NCBI GenBank assembly: GCA_964020085.1 | Contig: OZ026599.1 | Span: forward strand, 27,063,829 to 27,127,828 | DNA length: 64,000 bases | Reading direction: 5' to 3' | Source of the DNA: Micromussa lordhowensis | Taxonomy: Eukaryota; Cnidaria; Anthozoa; Scleractinia; Lobophylliidae | Shown: one piece after another, positions 21,149 through 32,154 of the stretch | How positions within the stretch are numbered: the first letter of the stretch is position 1 | Layout: every line of letters begins with the position of its first letter | Program-made: the position numbers and the translations under genes | The notes under the pieces: model-generated | The model's input: the letters and a program-made list of their open reading frames with translations, nothing else | What the model was told of the DNA's origin: nothing | Databases searched by the model: none

Positions 21149-21160
21149 AATGACAGTGAG

Positions 21161-24100
21161 TAGTCCTACCTTGCCGGCGGTTGAGAGGCTTGTTTGCCCT
21201 TATGAACCTGAGAGCTATGCCGGCGGGAGCTTTAGCTCCTGGTAGGGCCACCCATGCCGGACAGGTCTCAAGGGGAGGGGCCAGACTTAAGGGGCTACCT
21301 GGCCCTCCAGGTTGTGGGTTTGGCGTTGGGCTAATCACCTAACCATTTAAATGACCAAACTGACTACGGAAACCGAAAGCTATGCGAAATCGAGTTACAA
21401 TGGGAGCAGCACAACGATCTGCCGCACCCCTGAGGATAACTACATTACTTGGGATGACGGCTCTATGATGCGCACTGGTCAAAGCTGCAAAGAAGCCAGT
21501 GCACGGAAAAGATCGTTGGCCAACCCAAAGAAAAAGGTAAGAGTAGGATGCTGGAATGTTAAAACACTCTATAGCACTGGAAGAACAGCGCAAGTTATGA
21601 AAGAAATGAGAAGATACAAAATTGGAATACTTGGCATTAGTGAGTGCCGTTGGTCAGATTTCGGAAGGTTGAAAACCCAGACCGGATAACAATCTTGTAT
21701 TCTGGACGTGATGGTGAAGTACATCAGAGTGGAGTAACTCTCGCTCTTGATAAGGAGTCAGTAAAGTGTCTAGAATGCTGGGCACCAATCAGTGACTGTA
21801 TCATCTCAGCTCGCTTTTACTCGCGGTACATCAAGACATCAATAATACAGGTGTATGCACCAACCAATGATGCTGAAGTAGAGGCCAAAGACGATTTTTA
21901 TGACCAGAAAGTTATAGACGGTGTACCAAAACATGACATCTTGGTACTTTTGGGGGATTGGAACGCTAAAGTAGGAGAGAGGCAAGTTGGCGAGGAGGGA
22001 GTTCTAGGAAAGGAAGCCCTAAAATGTGTCAGAAATGACAATGGAGAACGATTTGTTGAATTTTGCGCCACAAACAGCCTTGTAATCACAACAACATCAT
22101 TTCCGCATAAAGATATCCACAAGTATACTTGGACATCACCTGATGGCCGCACACGTAATCAAATTGACCATGTGGCAGTGAATTCCTGTTTCAGACGATC
22201 GGTGTTTGATACCAGGTCGTACAGAAGTGCTGATATCTCAAGCGACCATAACCTAGTTGTAGCTGTCATGCAACTCAAGCTTTGCAGAGTTGGTAAGAAG
22301 ACAAGTAGCAATAGCAAGTATGAATGTAGCAAACTCAGGATACCTGAAGTAAGACGAGAATTTGAATTAGAGCTGAGAAACAGATTCAGCTGTCTGGAGG
22401 ACAATGATCATCGAACAACAGCTGATTGGGATGAAGATGAGGAACACACGCAGCCAGACTTAGAGCAGAAATGGAAGGGCTTCAAATCGGTTTTAAACGA
22501 GTCAGCAAAGACAGTCCTTGGTTACAAAATGAAGAAAAGTAAAAGTTGGATTACTGCAGATAGCTGGAAAAAAGATAGAGAATAGAAGAGCCATGAAGAG
22601 AATGGTAGATGATGCAAAATCAAGCAAACAGAAGGCATTGAAGAAGGAGGAATACCGAAAGACTGAGGTGAAATCCAGTCTAAGGAAAGATAAGAGGGAA
22701 TGGGCAAATAACATTGCTGAAAAAGCAGAAGATGCTGCAAGACAAGGACAGATGAAGGGAGTCTATGAGGCTGCAAGAAAGTTGTGCAACGAGAGGCCAA
22801 AACAAGTTGATATGCTTAAGGACAGGGAAGGAAAATTACTATCAAAGGAGGATGAAGTACGAAAAAGATGGCAGGAACACTTCATGGAAGTGCTGAACAG
22901 GCCTGATCCGGAAACAGTAGCCGAGGTTCTGGATGATAGTGACATCAGCGAACAAATAGAAGAACGACCAGTCACCAAGCTAGAAATCAAGAATGCGATC
23001 AAAGACATGAAGAATGGTAAAGCAGCTGGTATTGACAATATTACAGTAGAGATGATGAAAGCTGACATCGACACAACAGTCAATGTCTTACATGACCTAC
23101 TCAGGTTAATCTGGGAAGAAGAGAGAATACCAGAAGATTGGTGCAAGGGGCTAATAGTTAAATTGCCCAAGAAAGGAGACTTGACTAACTGTGGCAACTG
23201 GAGAGGAATCACCCTGATGCCTACAGCTGCAAAGGTGATGAGGAAAGTAATTATCAAGAGAATATCTCGAGGAGTTGATAAAAAGTTGAGAAAAGAGAGA
23301 GGAGGTTTTAGAAGTGGTAGGAGTACAATAGAGCAGATCTTCGTGTTGAGAAACATCATTGAGCAGTCGGTCGAATGGAACGCAAGCCTCTATATCTGTT
23401 TCGTTGACTATGAAAAAGCCTTTGACAGCGTCCACAGGGAAACCCTGTTGAGGATTATGGGCTCATACGGTATTCCACCCAAATTGGTACGAATGGTTCA
23501 AGCAATGTACAACGGAAGTAAATGTGCAGTAATTGATGGGGGAGGTAAGACTGACTGGTTCGACATTAAATCAGGTGTCCGACAAGGGTGCGTAATGTTG
23601 GGGTTCCTCTTCTTGCTTGTAATTGATTGGGTGATGAGGAAGACGCTTAGGGAAGGAAGCACTGGGATAAGGTGGAGGTTCACTGAGAAGTTAGAAGACC
23701 TAGACTTCGCTGATGATCTTGCGCTGTTGTCTAGTACAAGAAGACAGCTACAGCTGAAGAATGAGCGTTTGAGCAATGCTAGCAAAGGAACAGGTCTAAA
23801 GATTAACATCACTAAAGCGAAAGTCACGAGGTTTAATGCCGCAAGCGAGGAGAAGGTAACAGTAAATGGAGAAGAGCTTGGGGATGTAGACAGCTTTGTG
23901 TACTTGGGTGCCAAAGTTAAATCAAATGTAATAGCTGTGTTGCTGTATGGCTGTGAATCATGGAGGATGACCAAGGGCGATGAGGCCAAGCTTGATACCT
24001 TTCAGCAAAAGTGCCTGCGTAGGCTTTTAAAAATCTACTGGCCTATGCGCGTGTCCAATGAAGAAGTGCGCAGGAAAGCCAACACTGAGACCATCAGAAA

Positions 24101-24365
24101 ACTAGTTAGGAAAAAGAGGTGGGCATGGATAGGACACGTGCTGCATATGGACAACAGCTGCCTCCCACGAGTTGCCCTGACATGGGCATCAGAATGGTAA
24201 GAGAGGAAGACCTAAAGAAACGTGGAGAAGGACTGTGGAGAAGGAGAGAATGGCAATGGGTTTCAACTCTTGGGTTGAGGCAGGATTGGCGGCAGCAAAC
24301 AGGGTATCTTGGAGGAGCATGATTTCCGGCCCTATTTCCTAGACGGAGAGAAGGAACTGATGATA
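21161..24365 (+). mobile_element. RTE-type LINE inserted in Penelope element, unit 1
   Basis: Flanked by a 12-bp target duplication (aatgacagtgag 21149-21160; aatgatagtgag 24366-24377) that sits inside the Penelope reading frame. A GC-rich 5' UTR (21161-21350) precedes an apurinic-type endonuclease (21351-22585; GCWNVKTLYS, LGISECRW, LGDWNAKVG, SSDHNLVV; frame change near 21660). Then comes a reverse transcriptase (22593-24200; NWRGITLM, FVDYEKAFDSV, GVRQGCVM, FADDLALLS) and a shifted C-terminus to about 24320. Databases often label this type craniofacial development protein 2-like. Between YLGAKVKS and NVIAVLLYGCES a stretch of roughly 40 residues expected for the family seems deleted; unit 2 shares the gap. 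The 3' end is a short gatgata tail. Frameshifts make it inactive. Confidence 0.88.
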
Positions 24366-24377
24366 AATGATAGTGAG

Positions 24378-25190
24378 AGGCCATTGGGTGTTATTTCTGG
24401 GTTTTCGATTTCAGACTTCAAGTTAGGGTGCAGATTGTTCATTGTATAGTCCATATCCTCACCGGTTGTCTGAAGATAAATGTCGTCGACATATCTCCTG
24501 TGGGGCCTTTTGGATAAGTGTGAAGAGAGGGCGATGGTTCCCAGTCTGTCCACATGAATAGGACGGCCATAATGCCTGAGATGTTAGAACCCATGGGTAG
24601 GCCTTCTTTTTGGCGGAAAACTTGGCCATTGAAGGAGAAGTACATGTTGTTTAGCGTTACTGTGAGAAGGTCCATTATGTCTTGTTTAGCGAGGTGGAGT
24701 ATTGGGGTGCGAATTCTGTCGGTGGCGTTGGTAATGGCTTCTTGTACTTGTATCGATATTGAGGTGTACAATGATACCACATCGAGGCTGCATGGATATG
24801 GTAGCGTTTTGTTGGTGGTGAAATCGCCGGCTTGGGTGCACTTGATGAGCTCAAGGCTGTTTTCGAGATGTGCTGGAACGTCTTTTAACATTGGTTTAAG
24901 GGCGCTGGCGAGCAGCCATGAGATGCGCTGGGTTGGTCCATTGGTGTTAGATACAATTGGTCGTATGTTAATAACTGGACCAGTTTTGTGGGTCTTGATA
25001 AGGTGGTAGAACCTGGCGAGATCGGTGTTTGCGGTGATGAAGCTCTTCCGGACTAAAGGGTGGAACTCGTTCTGTAGGCAGATGTTTTTCCAAGTAGAGT
25101 TGACTTTGTTCTCGACTGTTTTGGCCGACATGCGGGGTACCTTTTAATAGGTGCTGGAGTCACTGAGGTGAGCTAGGGCTAGCTGTATAA
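24378..25190 (-). mobile_element. Penelope-like element, reverse transcriptase half (unit 1)
   Basis: The minus strand encodes the RT core: FYHLIKTHKTGP, RPIVSNTNGPTQRISW, LDVVSLYTSIS (first catalytic Asp), EGLPMGSNISG. In another frame (24332-24553) it reads RRYVDDIYLQTTGEDMD, with the paired catalytic Asp intact. The frame change lies near 24550. Downstream it is interrupted by the RTE-type LINE and resumes at 21148. The 5' end stops near 25200, where a CR1-type LINE begins on the other strand. The catalytic residues survive but the element is broken. Confidence 0.88.
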
Positions 25191-25206
25191 TTAATTGAGT
25201 TAATTA

Positions 25207-28000
25207 TTGGCCTTACAAAGTTGTTATCTCATTCCGACGATTGACAAACCAACGCGTGTTCACAGAACTTCCGCCAGTCTTATTGACAATATTTTTGTTA
25301 ATAATCCCGATCAGGTTGTTGTAAGTGGCAATCTTGTTACTGATGTTAGCGACCACTTCTCGCAGTTCTGTATCTTTGCTTCGACAATAGATATAATCAA
25401 ACAAAAGCAAATTAAGAAGCGTGACTTCTCAAAATGTTGTTCTGACGCTTTTAATGACGAACTTGCCACAATTAATTGGAATTCAATCATCGAGAGACCA
25501 GGTATAAACGTTGATGAAATTTTCACATTGTTCTACAAAACTGTTAACAATATTGTAAATAAGCATACACCAATCATAACTCTATCAAAGCGCATGAAGA
25601 AACAACTTTCCAAGCCTTGGATAACTAAGGGATTACGAATTTCAATACAAATAAAATATGAATTATTCCAATCTGGTGATTCTGAGAAATATAACTATTA
25701 CAGAAATAAAATTTGTTCTCTGATTCGCTTAAGCAAGAAAAGTTATTATCATGAACTTTTCAAGAATAACTTGAACGATATGCGGAAAACATGGCAAACT
25801 ATAAATGCGCTACTCAACCGTCGGAAAAGAAACCTTAAGCCAATCAATAAACTTAAAGATCCACAAGGCAATAATCGTGTTATCAACGACCCATTGCGTT
25901 TACCCAACGTTATAAATACATATTTCTCATCTGTTGGCAACAACTTAGCATCCAAACTGCCTCCAGCCGAGCATCCTTACATGGACTATCTCTGTAACTC
26001 CAAATCACCTGACACCTCATTCTTCTTCAAACCTGTAACTCCGCATGAAGTGAAGCTTGATATTTTATCCATGCCGAGCAATAAGTCGTATGGCCTTTAC
26101 TCTTGTCCTACACAACTTCTTAAATGCTCTTGTGACATAATATCTCCTGTTCTTGCAAATTTTCTCAACAAGTCTGTCAATCTAGGGGCATACCACTCTA
26201 AACTGAAACTGTCCAAAATTATACCCATCTACAAAGCCGATGACGAAACAGATGCCTGCAATTACAGACCGATTTCATTACTGTCAAACTTCAACAGGAT
26301 TTTTGAGAAAATTATGTACAACAGAATGAAGATCTTTATACAAAAACATCAGCTATTATCGTCAAGCACATTCAACTGAACATGCTATACTTGACATGAT
26401 AGAATCCATCCGTACCAACATGGATAAAAGACTTAATTCTTGTGGGGTGTTCATCGACCTTAAGAAAGCTTTTGACACGGTTGACCATAAAATATTACTT
26501 GATAAACTTAATTATTACGGCTTTTGAGGAATTGTAAATCAGTGGTTTTTCTCGTATTTAACAAATCGCACTCAAACAACTGAGATTAACTCTTATATTT
26601 CGGATAGAGAAGTAGTTAGCTGTGGTGTACCTCAAGGGTCCGTTTTGGGGCCGCTTCTCTTTTTGCTTTATGTCAATGATATTCAATATTGCTCAAGAAA
26701 ACTTAAATTTTTCCTTTTTGCAGATGATACTAATGTCCTTTACTCTCACGATAATCTCATGACATTAGAATTAATTGTAAATACTGAATTGCACAACCTG
26801 CTCAATTGGCTAACTGGAAACAAACTTAAGGCTGGTTTTCACTAGCGCATAAGCATAAGCCGACATACGCAGACGCAGTAAGATGTTGATAATTAGCGCC
26901 TTTTGTTGGGAAAATTTCAAACAAAAGGCGCTAATTATCAGCATCTTACTGCGTCTGCGTATGTCGGCTTATGTTTATGCTTATGCGCTAGTGAAAACCA
27001 GCCTTTACACTCAACAGAAAGAAATCAAACTTTGTTATCAGTTCCGCCCATACCAAAAAAGACTTAATTATCTGTCACAAATTAACATTTTTGATAGTGA
27101 AGAAAATACGAATGTTACCCTTGAACATAAGAATTGCATCAAATATCTTGGGTTATTGATTGATGAAAATCTAAGTTGGAAAAACCATATCTATACCCTT
27201 ACAACAAAAATAAGTAAAACTGTCGGTATAATTGCGAAGTTAAGACATTTTGTTCCTAATCGTACTCTTCTTGATATTTATAAGTCCCTCATTGCACCTT
27301 ATATAACGTATGGATTAACTTCTTGGGGAACTGCATCTAAGACCTTGCTAAATAAAATTCTTGTCCTTCAAAAACGCGTACTTCGTCTTATTCACTTTGC
27401 TCCAGTAAGGGAGCATGCAATACCCCTTTTCTTGAAAGCAAAGCTACTACCGTTTGAATTTCAATATTATGAGAAAATTGCTAATTTAATGTACGACATA
27501 AATACCAGTTCTGCACCAATTAACATTTCAAATTTGTTTTCCAAAGTTACCAGCGTTCATTCTTATAGCACACGTTCATCAACGTCTGAGCATTTTTACA
27601 CTAAAAAAATCTTCACTTAACGTTCAAAGTAAAGCCTTCTCACACGTTGGTGTTAAAATCTGGAATGGGATACCAACTAGTCTCAAAAACGCATCCAAGA
27701 ATTCTTTTAAAAAATCTATTAGAAAAACTAATTGAAATTCTAGAGACTGAAAACTCCTATGTTGACATAGATACTCTAATAAATAAGATGAATCAACCAT
27801 GACGATTAAATTACTAGCTGTTTTAGTTTTCCTCTTTTCATATTATTCTTTTACCTAATTGTTTGAGAGCACGAAGATTTAGGTCTACATGTTGTAATTG
27901 TAAGTAGGAAAAAATTATGTAAAATTATTTGTTAACTGTCTGGCTTGCCGCGATTAGCTCTTCGCTATATGCAAGCCAGCCTTAGTAATAACATGTAATT
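25207..28000 (+). mobile_element. CR1/L2-type LINE, 5' truncated, several frame breaks
   Basis: The ORF begins within the endonuclease C-terminus (SLIDNIFVNN, VSDHFSQFCI) and continues through a linker and the RT N-terminus to 26379 (NYRPISLLSNFNRIFEK). After a frameshift near 26365 it continues with FIDLKKAFDTVDHKILLDKL, a stop near 26526, GVPQGSVLGPLLFLLYVND and FADDTNVLYS. A 176-bp MITE at 26829-27004 then splits the RT, which resumes with KYLGLLIDENLSWKNHI and the C-terminal tail to about 27800. The 3' UTR ends near 28000. Not testable in unit 2, whose window ends earlier. Several inactivating lesions. Confidence 0.85.
26829..27004. mobile_element. 176-bp MITE, PIF/Harbinger-like (TTA target)
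   Basis: Long, almost perfect inverted repeats start aggctggttttcactagcg and end with its complement. TTA flanks both ends (26826-26828, 27005-27007). Removing the element plus one TTA restores the LINE reading frame, which confirms the boundaries. A 3-bp TTA duplication is a PIF/Harbinger hallmark; family assignment is inferred. Confidence 0.85.
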
Positions 28001-29499
28001 AACTTAAAGAAACTAGACGCATATTTGCGTTCAGTCGGGCTTTATGTTTGGGAGAAACTCTGGCTTTTTTGGACGTAGTTTCGCAAGGATTTATCTTGTA
28101 ATTGTTTCTGTACCGGTATGTTGAAAATGCAGGGTTATTACTTATGTATACAAGCAGAAGTTTGAAAACATAGTTGTTATGTAGGCTGAAGACATGTTCC
28201 TGGGCTTGGTCAAAATGTTAGGAATTATCTTTTTTTTCATTTTTATGCGAAAGTTCAGCGTAGCGTAACATATTGCATATATTGTTACATCTACGCGAAA
28301 ACGTGACTCTTGCTTGCAGCATATGGAGGTGTTGCATTCGGCCGCCTGTGATTAATATAGAATTAATCTAACATATAACTTAAAGGTAACCGGAAGGTAA
28401 AGTAAGTGAAGTTAACTTTTAAAAAGCAAAGTGGAGTGTTTATCAGAAGCAAACCTAAGCGCGGAGTTACTGCTTACATAATCATTCTGCGGAAAGGAGT
28501 CTACGTGGGAGGCATTTTTCGGAGTTTCAAGTTTCACTCCTGTGATTAAATATTCATTTCGGAACAAACATCGACAAAACGAATGAGTTCTACCTTTTCA
28601 AAGATAATTTATACGAACAATTTTTGATAGAGACTGCAAGATTTTATACATCAATCCTTTCGATTACCAAATTTTGAGGGAATCGGAGGTATATTTATGT
28701 ATCGTTAAGTTTTTCTATTTTCTTTCGTTAACATTACGTAACTCAGTTGATACAGCATGTTTCTCGATGAAAGGTTCACTCATAAATGTTCGCTCATAAA
28801 GAGAACTCTCGTAAGGTTTGCGGACCAACCCGTTCCGAAAGCGCTCCTCATCTTTTAGTGTGGGTCTACCGCGAACGCTGTGTGCACATTTTGTATCCGT
28901 TTTGTATCCGTACACAGTATTTGTGCTGATCTTCCTCCGCATAAACTCTACTCCGTCCGCCATTACACCATGCCATGTGCTCATCAATAAAATCTTCGCG
29001 CATGCGTATTAATTACAGAATTGCAAACTGTGGCTGAACGAAAAAAAAAAAAAAAAAAAAAAAAACGAAGCCGAAATTTCAACTCGGGCGTTTCCTTTGG
29101 AAAGCCCGAGTAATAAAGAATAAAGAAAAGAATTGAGTCTTGCTCACAAATCACTTTTCATGTCCTTTCCCGCGGAGTTTCGAGCAAAACATTGGTCATC
29201 AGGAACATAAACGCGTGCGCATACAAAACATCGAGAGACTTATCTCAAGATAAGCACGACATCAAAATAAATGCTCGTTTCCTCTTAAACGAGTATGGTG
29301 GCCTATATTAGGTTAAATAAAGGCTACGAGTCCACAGCGTCTACGCTCCTAATAGTGGAATGTTAACTTGAGGATCTAGCATAAATGATCAGTTATTTTG
29401 ACTATTTTCGGACTCGGTAAAAATGCGATGCAAGTTTGTCCGTATAGAGTCGTTAACAGTGATCATATGCAAATTTCCTTCTAAGCGAAAATACTTCGT
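28001..29499. other. Intergenic; poly(A) run and a promoter-like patch
   Basis: No recognised gene. A 24-A run lies at 29041-29064. A minus-strand open frame from 28963 (MADGVEFMRRK...) to 28715 follows a cgcgcatgcg motif (28997-29006) that resembles an NRF1 site; such ATGGCGGAC plus GCGCATGCG combinations also occur in repeats, so I do not call it a gene. Confidence 0.4.
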
Positions 29500-29780
29500 T
29501 CTTTTTATGATTGATGTTTTGTTGAAGGAAGTTTGGCGCGGACAAGAATGTCCTTGAGAGATTTTTCCTTCCTGTAAGACACAATCGGTGGCTGATTAAA
29601 GATTTCTTTGAGCCTCTTTGAATTCGAACAAAGACTCTGCCAAAGAGGCTATCCCTTAACACTCGTTCAAAAAACTCTGACTGAAGTTCAGTTCTGTGAC
29701 CGAAAAGAGGCTCTTCGCAGCAAAACAAAATTTAACAGAAAGTTAACAGAAATCGAAGGAAGGAAGGAATGCATACTCCA
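29500..29780. mobile_element. Penelope-like fragment with internal inversion
   Basis: On the minus strand 29515-29605 encodes a FNQPPIVSYRKEKSLKDILV stretch, the homolog of SEPPIVAFKKDKSLKDLLV in the element at 30375-31760. On the plus strand 29608-29700 encodes FEQRLCQRGYPLTLVQKTL, the homolog of the segment that normally precedes it. The two parts are therefore head-to-head, so the fragment was inverted at about 29606. Confidence 0.65.
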
Positions 29781-29989
29781 TCCACGCCTACATCTCGGAT
29801 TAATGACTCCGTCATTATCCGAGTTTAAAACGATTAGAAAACGTTATGCAACGTTTCTCAAGTGTGCAGTGGGTAACTTGCCGTGAACTAAAAAAAACGA
29901 CAACAAAACATTACAAATCTAGCTTGAAGAAAAACTTTAAACTGATTGTAAGCGCTGTTTCCCAAAAAGGATTGGAAACCGTTCAAGTT

Positions 29990-30361
29990 TCAAGTCGACT
30001 GATCCTCCCAGTTGTCGTACAGAAGTATCATAACTTCTGCACTGTGTATTATTTCTCTAAGAAGAGTCTTAAGTCCTTCACGATAATTTCTACTGAAAAT
30101 AAAACAAATACTGGGATTCATTGCACAATTTGCGTTGGCCATCAAAAAAGCAACGGAGGAAAAATACTGTAACCAGCAAATTGCAAACCCTAATACAGCA
30201 GCAATGGCCATCTTTAACACATTTCGTTCCCTCTGCTGGCGTTGCTCGTCAACGTTGGCCGATTGCTCGCCTGGCCGGATCTTCCGCGACTTGAGCTTTA
30301 AAAAGATGATAATGTAAAGTATGGCTATCAACACCCACGGGATAAAACTGTGAACTACCAC
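29990..30361 (-). pseudogene. GPCR D pseudogene, C-terminal part (TM5-TM7)
   Basis: The minus strand encodes PWVLIAILYIIIFLKLKS, the basic third loop, and TM6 up to FAICWL. A direct jump then leads to QYFSSVAFLM, so about 21 residues (end of TM6 and extracellular loop 3, about 63 bp) are deleted in frame. TM7 reads NPSICFIFSRNYREGLK, and the frame then runs about 25 codons past the usual end. Upstream it is interrupted by a Penelope-like element (30375-31760), beyond which loop-2 sequence of the same gene resumes (31765-31906). TM1-TM3 are not found. It belongs to the same family as A, B and C and keeps the TM6 Trp. Non-functional. Confidence 0.85.
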
Positions 30362-30374
30362 AATTGTTTTGTGA

Positions 30375-31760
30375 TATTGTCACTTGACCCTTACCGTTTA
30401 TAACTCCAAAATGTTGTTGTTAAATGTGCGAAGGAATTTTAGCTCTGACCAGAAGGTCTTTAAGAGACTTGTCCTTCTTGAACGCGACAATTGGAGGTTC
30501 AGAAAATATTTGACCGAGTCTATTGCTCTCAGTTATAAGGTGCCAATGTTTCATAAGAATCCTTTTTAGGTTAGGCGTAGCTGGGTTGAAAGTCGTGATG
30601 AAAGGCAAAACATTTCTGGATGTTTTTGTTTTATTTTGTAGTGCCTCGTTTCGTGATGAGAATTTTACTTCGGCTAGAATATTTTCGGCGAGTTCTCTAG
30701 GATAACCTCGCTCGAGTAAACGGGCTAGAAATTCTAGCTTCCGTAACTCGAATGTTTCTTTAACCGAGTTTGTTCTCAGTAAACGCAAAGTTTCTCCTTT
30801 AATAAAACCCTTCTTAACACTGAGAGGGTGACTTGAAGAGAAGTGCGTATATTGAAACGTTTCTGTAGGCTTGTAATGTGTTTGAACATCCAAAGTTTTG
30901 TTGTATCAAGGAAAACAATCTTTTCTGATGACATTTCGTGAGTGAATATGATCGTGGCGTGGAATGAATTGGCGAAATCTACGAAGTTGCTGATTTCTTT
31001 TTCGGGCGAGGTCCACACTGAAAAAATGTCAACGATAAATCTTTTCCAGATGATAGGTTTTTGTGGGCTAGCTGCTAGTAGCTGTTTTTCGATGTGAGCC
31101 ATGAATGTGACTGCGAAAGCTACTGCCATTTTGGTACCCATAGCAACGCCGTGTGTTTGCAAGAAATGTTTGTCATTAAACTTAAAAGAATTTTCTTTAA
31201 GGATCAGTCTCATGAGTTCTCCCAAGTGTGTTGCTGGGATAGGTTGTTTTGACTGGTAATGTTCTTCGTAATATTGACAGACAATATTGATTCCCTCTTC
31301 TTGGGGGATGTTGGTGTAGAGTGAACACACATCTAGTGAAACTAGAATCGCGTGATCTGGAATTGTTGTGTTTTCAATGAAGTTTATGAAATGAGTGGTG
31401 TCTTAGATATATGACTCTTGTTTTTTGGCGATCGGTTGTAAGAGTGAATCAACAAAACTTGAAATTCGTTCTGTTGGGCCACCGCTACCAGAAACAATAG
31501 GTCTGCCGACTGGAGTGGGTTTATGTATTTTGGTCAGCGTGTAGAATTCTGGTATTCTCAGTGCGTTTTGGCCTGAATTAAACCACTGGTAGGTCATTTT
31601 GTCAATATGTCCGTTAGCAGACAATGTGTTGACTATTGTTTTGACTTTAGCGGCTGTTTGGGATACTATGGGTTCTTCGAGAGGTTTATAGAATTTCTCG
31701 TTAGAGACTTGTTCTAAACCTTCTTCGATTTTCTGAGTTGTATCCATAACAACTACGTGG
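30375..31760 (-). mobile_element. Penelope-like element inserted in GPCR D
   Basis: The minus strand carries the RT core in order: EFYTLTKIHKPTPVGRPIVS, GGPTERISSFVD, a stop after KKQESYI (31403), CSLYTNIPQEEGI, THGVAMGTKMAV, and RFIVDIFSVW. In the last motif the first of the usual paired catalytic Asp residues is replaced by Val. After a frameshift near 30890 it continues with HYKPTETFQYTHFSSSHP, RLLERGYPRELAENIL and SLKDLLVRAKIP (30420-30893). No GIY-YIG domain follows. It separates two pieces of GPCR D. Clearly inactive. Confidence 0.85.
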
Positions 31761-31764
31761 TAAT

Positions 31765-31906
31765 TTTTAACAGACGAGGACTCTCCAAAGATGTCTTCCC
31801 AATGCATCTGACACCCCAACCCTTCTGGATGTTCATAAAGTTTCATGGCGAAGAGATATGGGGAGAATAAAGCCATTGCGATGATCCTCCAAGTACTTAA
31901 CAGCGT
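31765..31906 (-). pseudogene. GPCR D pseudogene, TM4 to extracellular loop 2
   Basis: The minus strand reads IIAMALFSPYLFAMKLYEHP and GLGCQMHWEDIFGESSSVKN, matching TM4 and loop 2 of paralogs A and C, with the disulfide Cys retained. Homology stops at about 31906, so TM1-TM3 are lost. Partner of 29990-30361. Confidence 0.85.
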
Positions 31907-32154
31907 CCATCCTAGCTTATCGTTAGTACCATGGAACTTGAACACGAAAGCTCCATTCCTTTCCTTGGAGTGAGGTGCGATATTGCGGAAAATTAATTCA
32001 GTTTTCAAAAGAACGAGGCATCATACAATGAGCTCTTTCGTTTTTTAATGAGGTGCAAATGAGATGCAAGGTGTTTTTCTGTAATCCCGCACCTAGACTT
32101 TCCTTGGCACTGTAATCACAAGATGTGGCAACACACTAAAAACACACTAAAAAC

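Larger units (their letters stand above)
1..24645. repeat. Segmental tandem duplication, unit 1
   Basis: This stretch reappears in the same order and orientation from about 34,453 to the window end, with only scattered mismatches by eye in coding and non-coding DNA. Anchors are 1-1260 with 34453-35690, GPCR B 2098-3069 with 37752-38723, GPCR C 12073-13041 with 48585-49557, the LTR 17149-17292 with 52728-52871, and the Penelope RT 24378-24645 with 63732-64000. Unit 1 presumably continues to about 34,450, but its partner lies beyond the window. Copy-specific insertions and deletions explain the changing offset. An assembly artefact joining two haplotypes is the main alternative. Confidence 0.93.

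Noticed and set aside
20379..21338. 319-codon open frame as a host gene fused to GIY-YIG
   Set aside because: The N-terminal third is the antisense of the LINE 5' UTR; the rest is Penelope. It is a chance fusion.
22593..24200. Long open frame as a host gene (craniofacial development protein 2-like or reverse transcriptase gene)
   Set aside because: Endonuclease plus RT motifs, target duplication and nesting in another element show it is a LINE, not a host gene.
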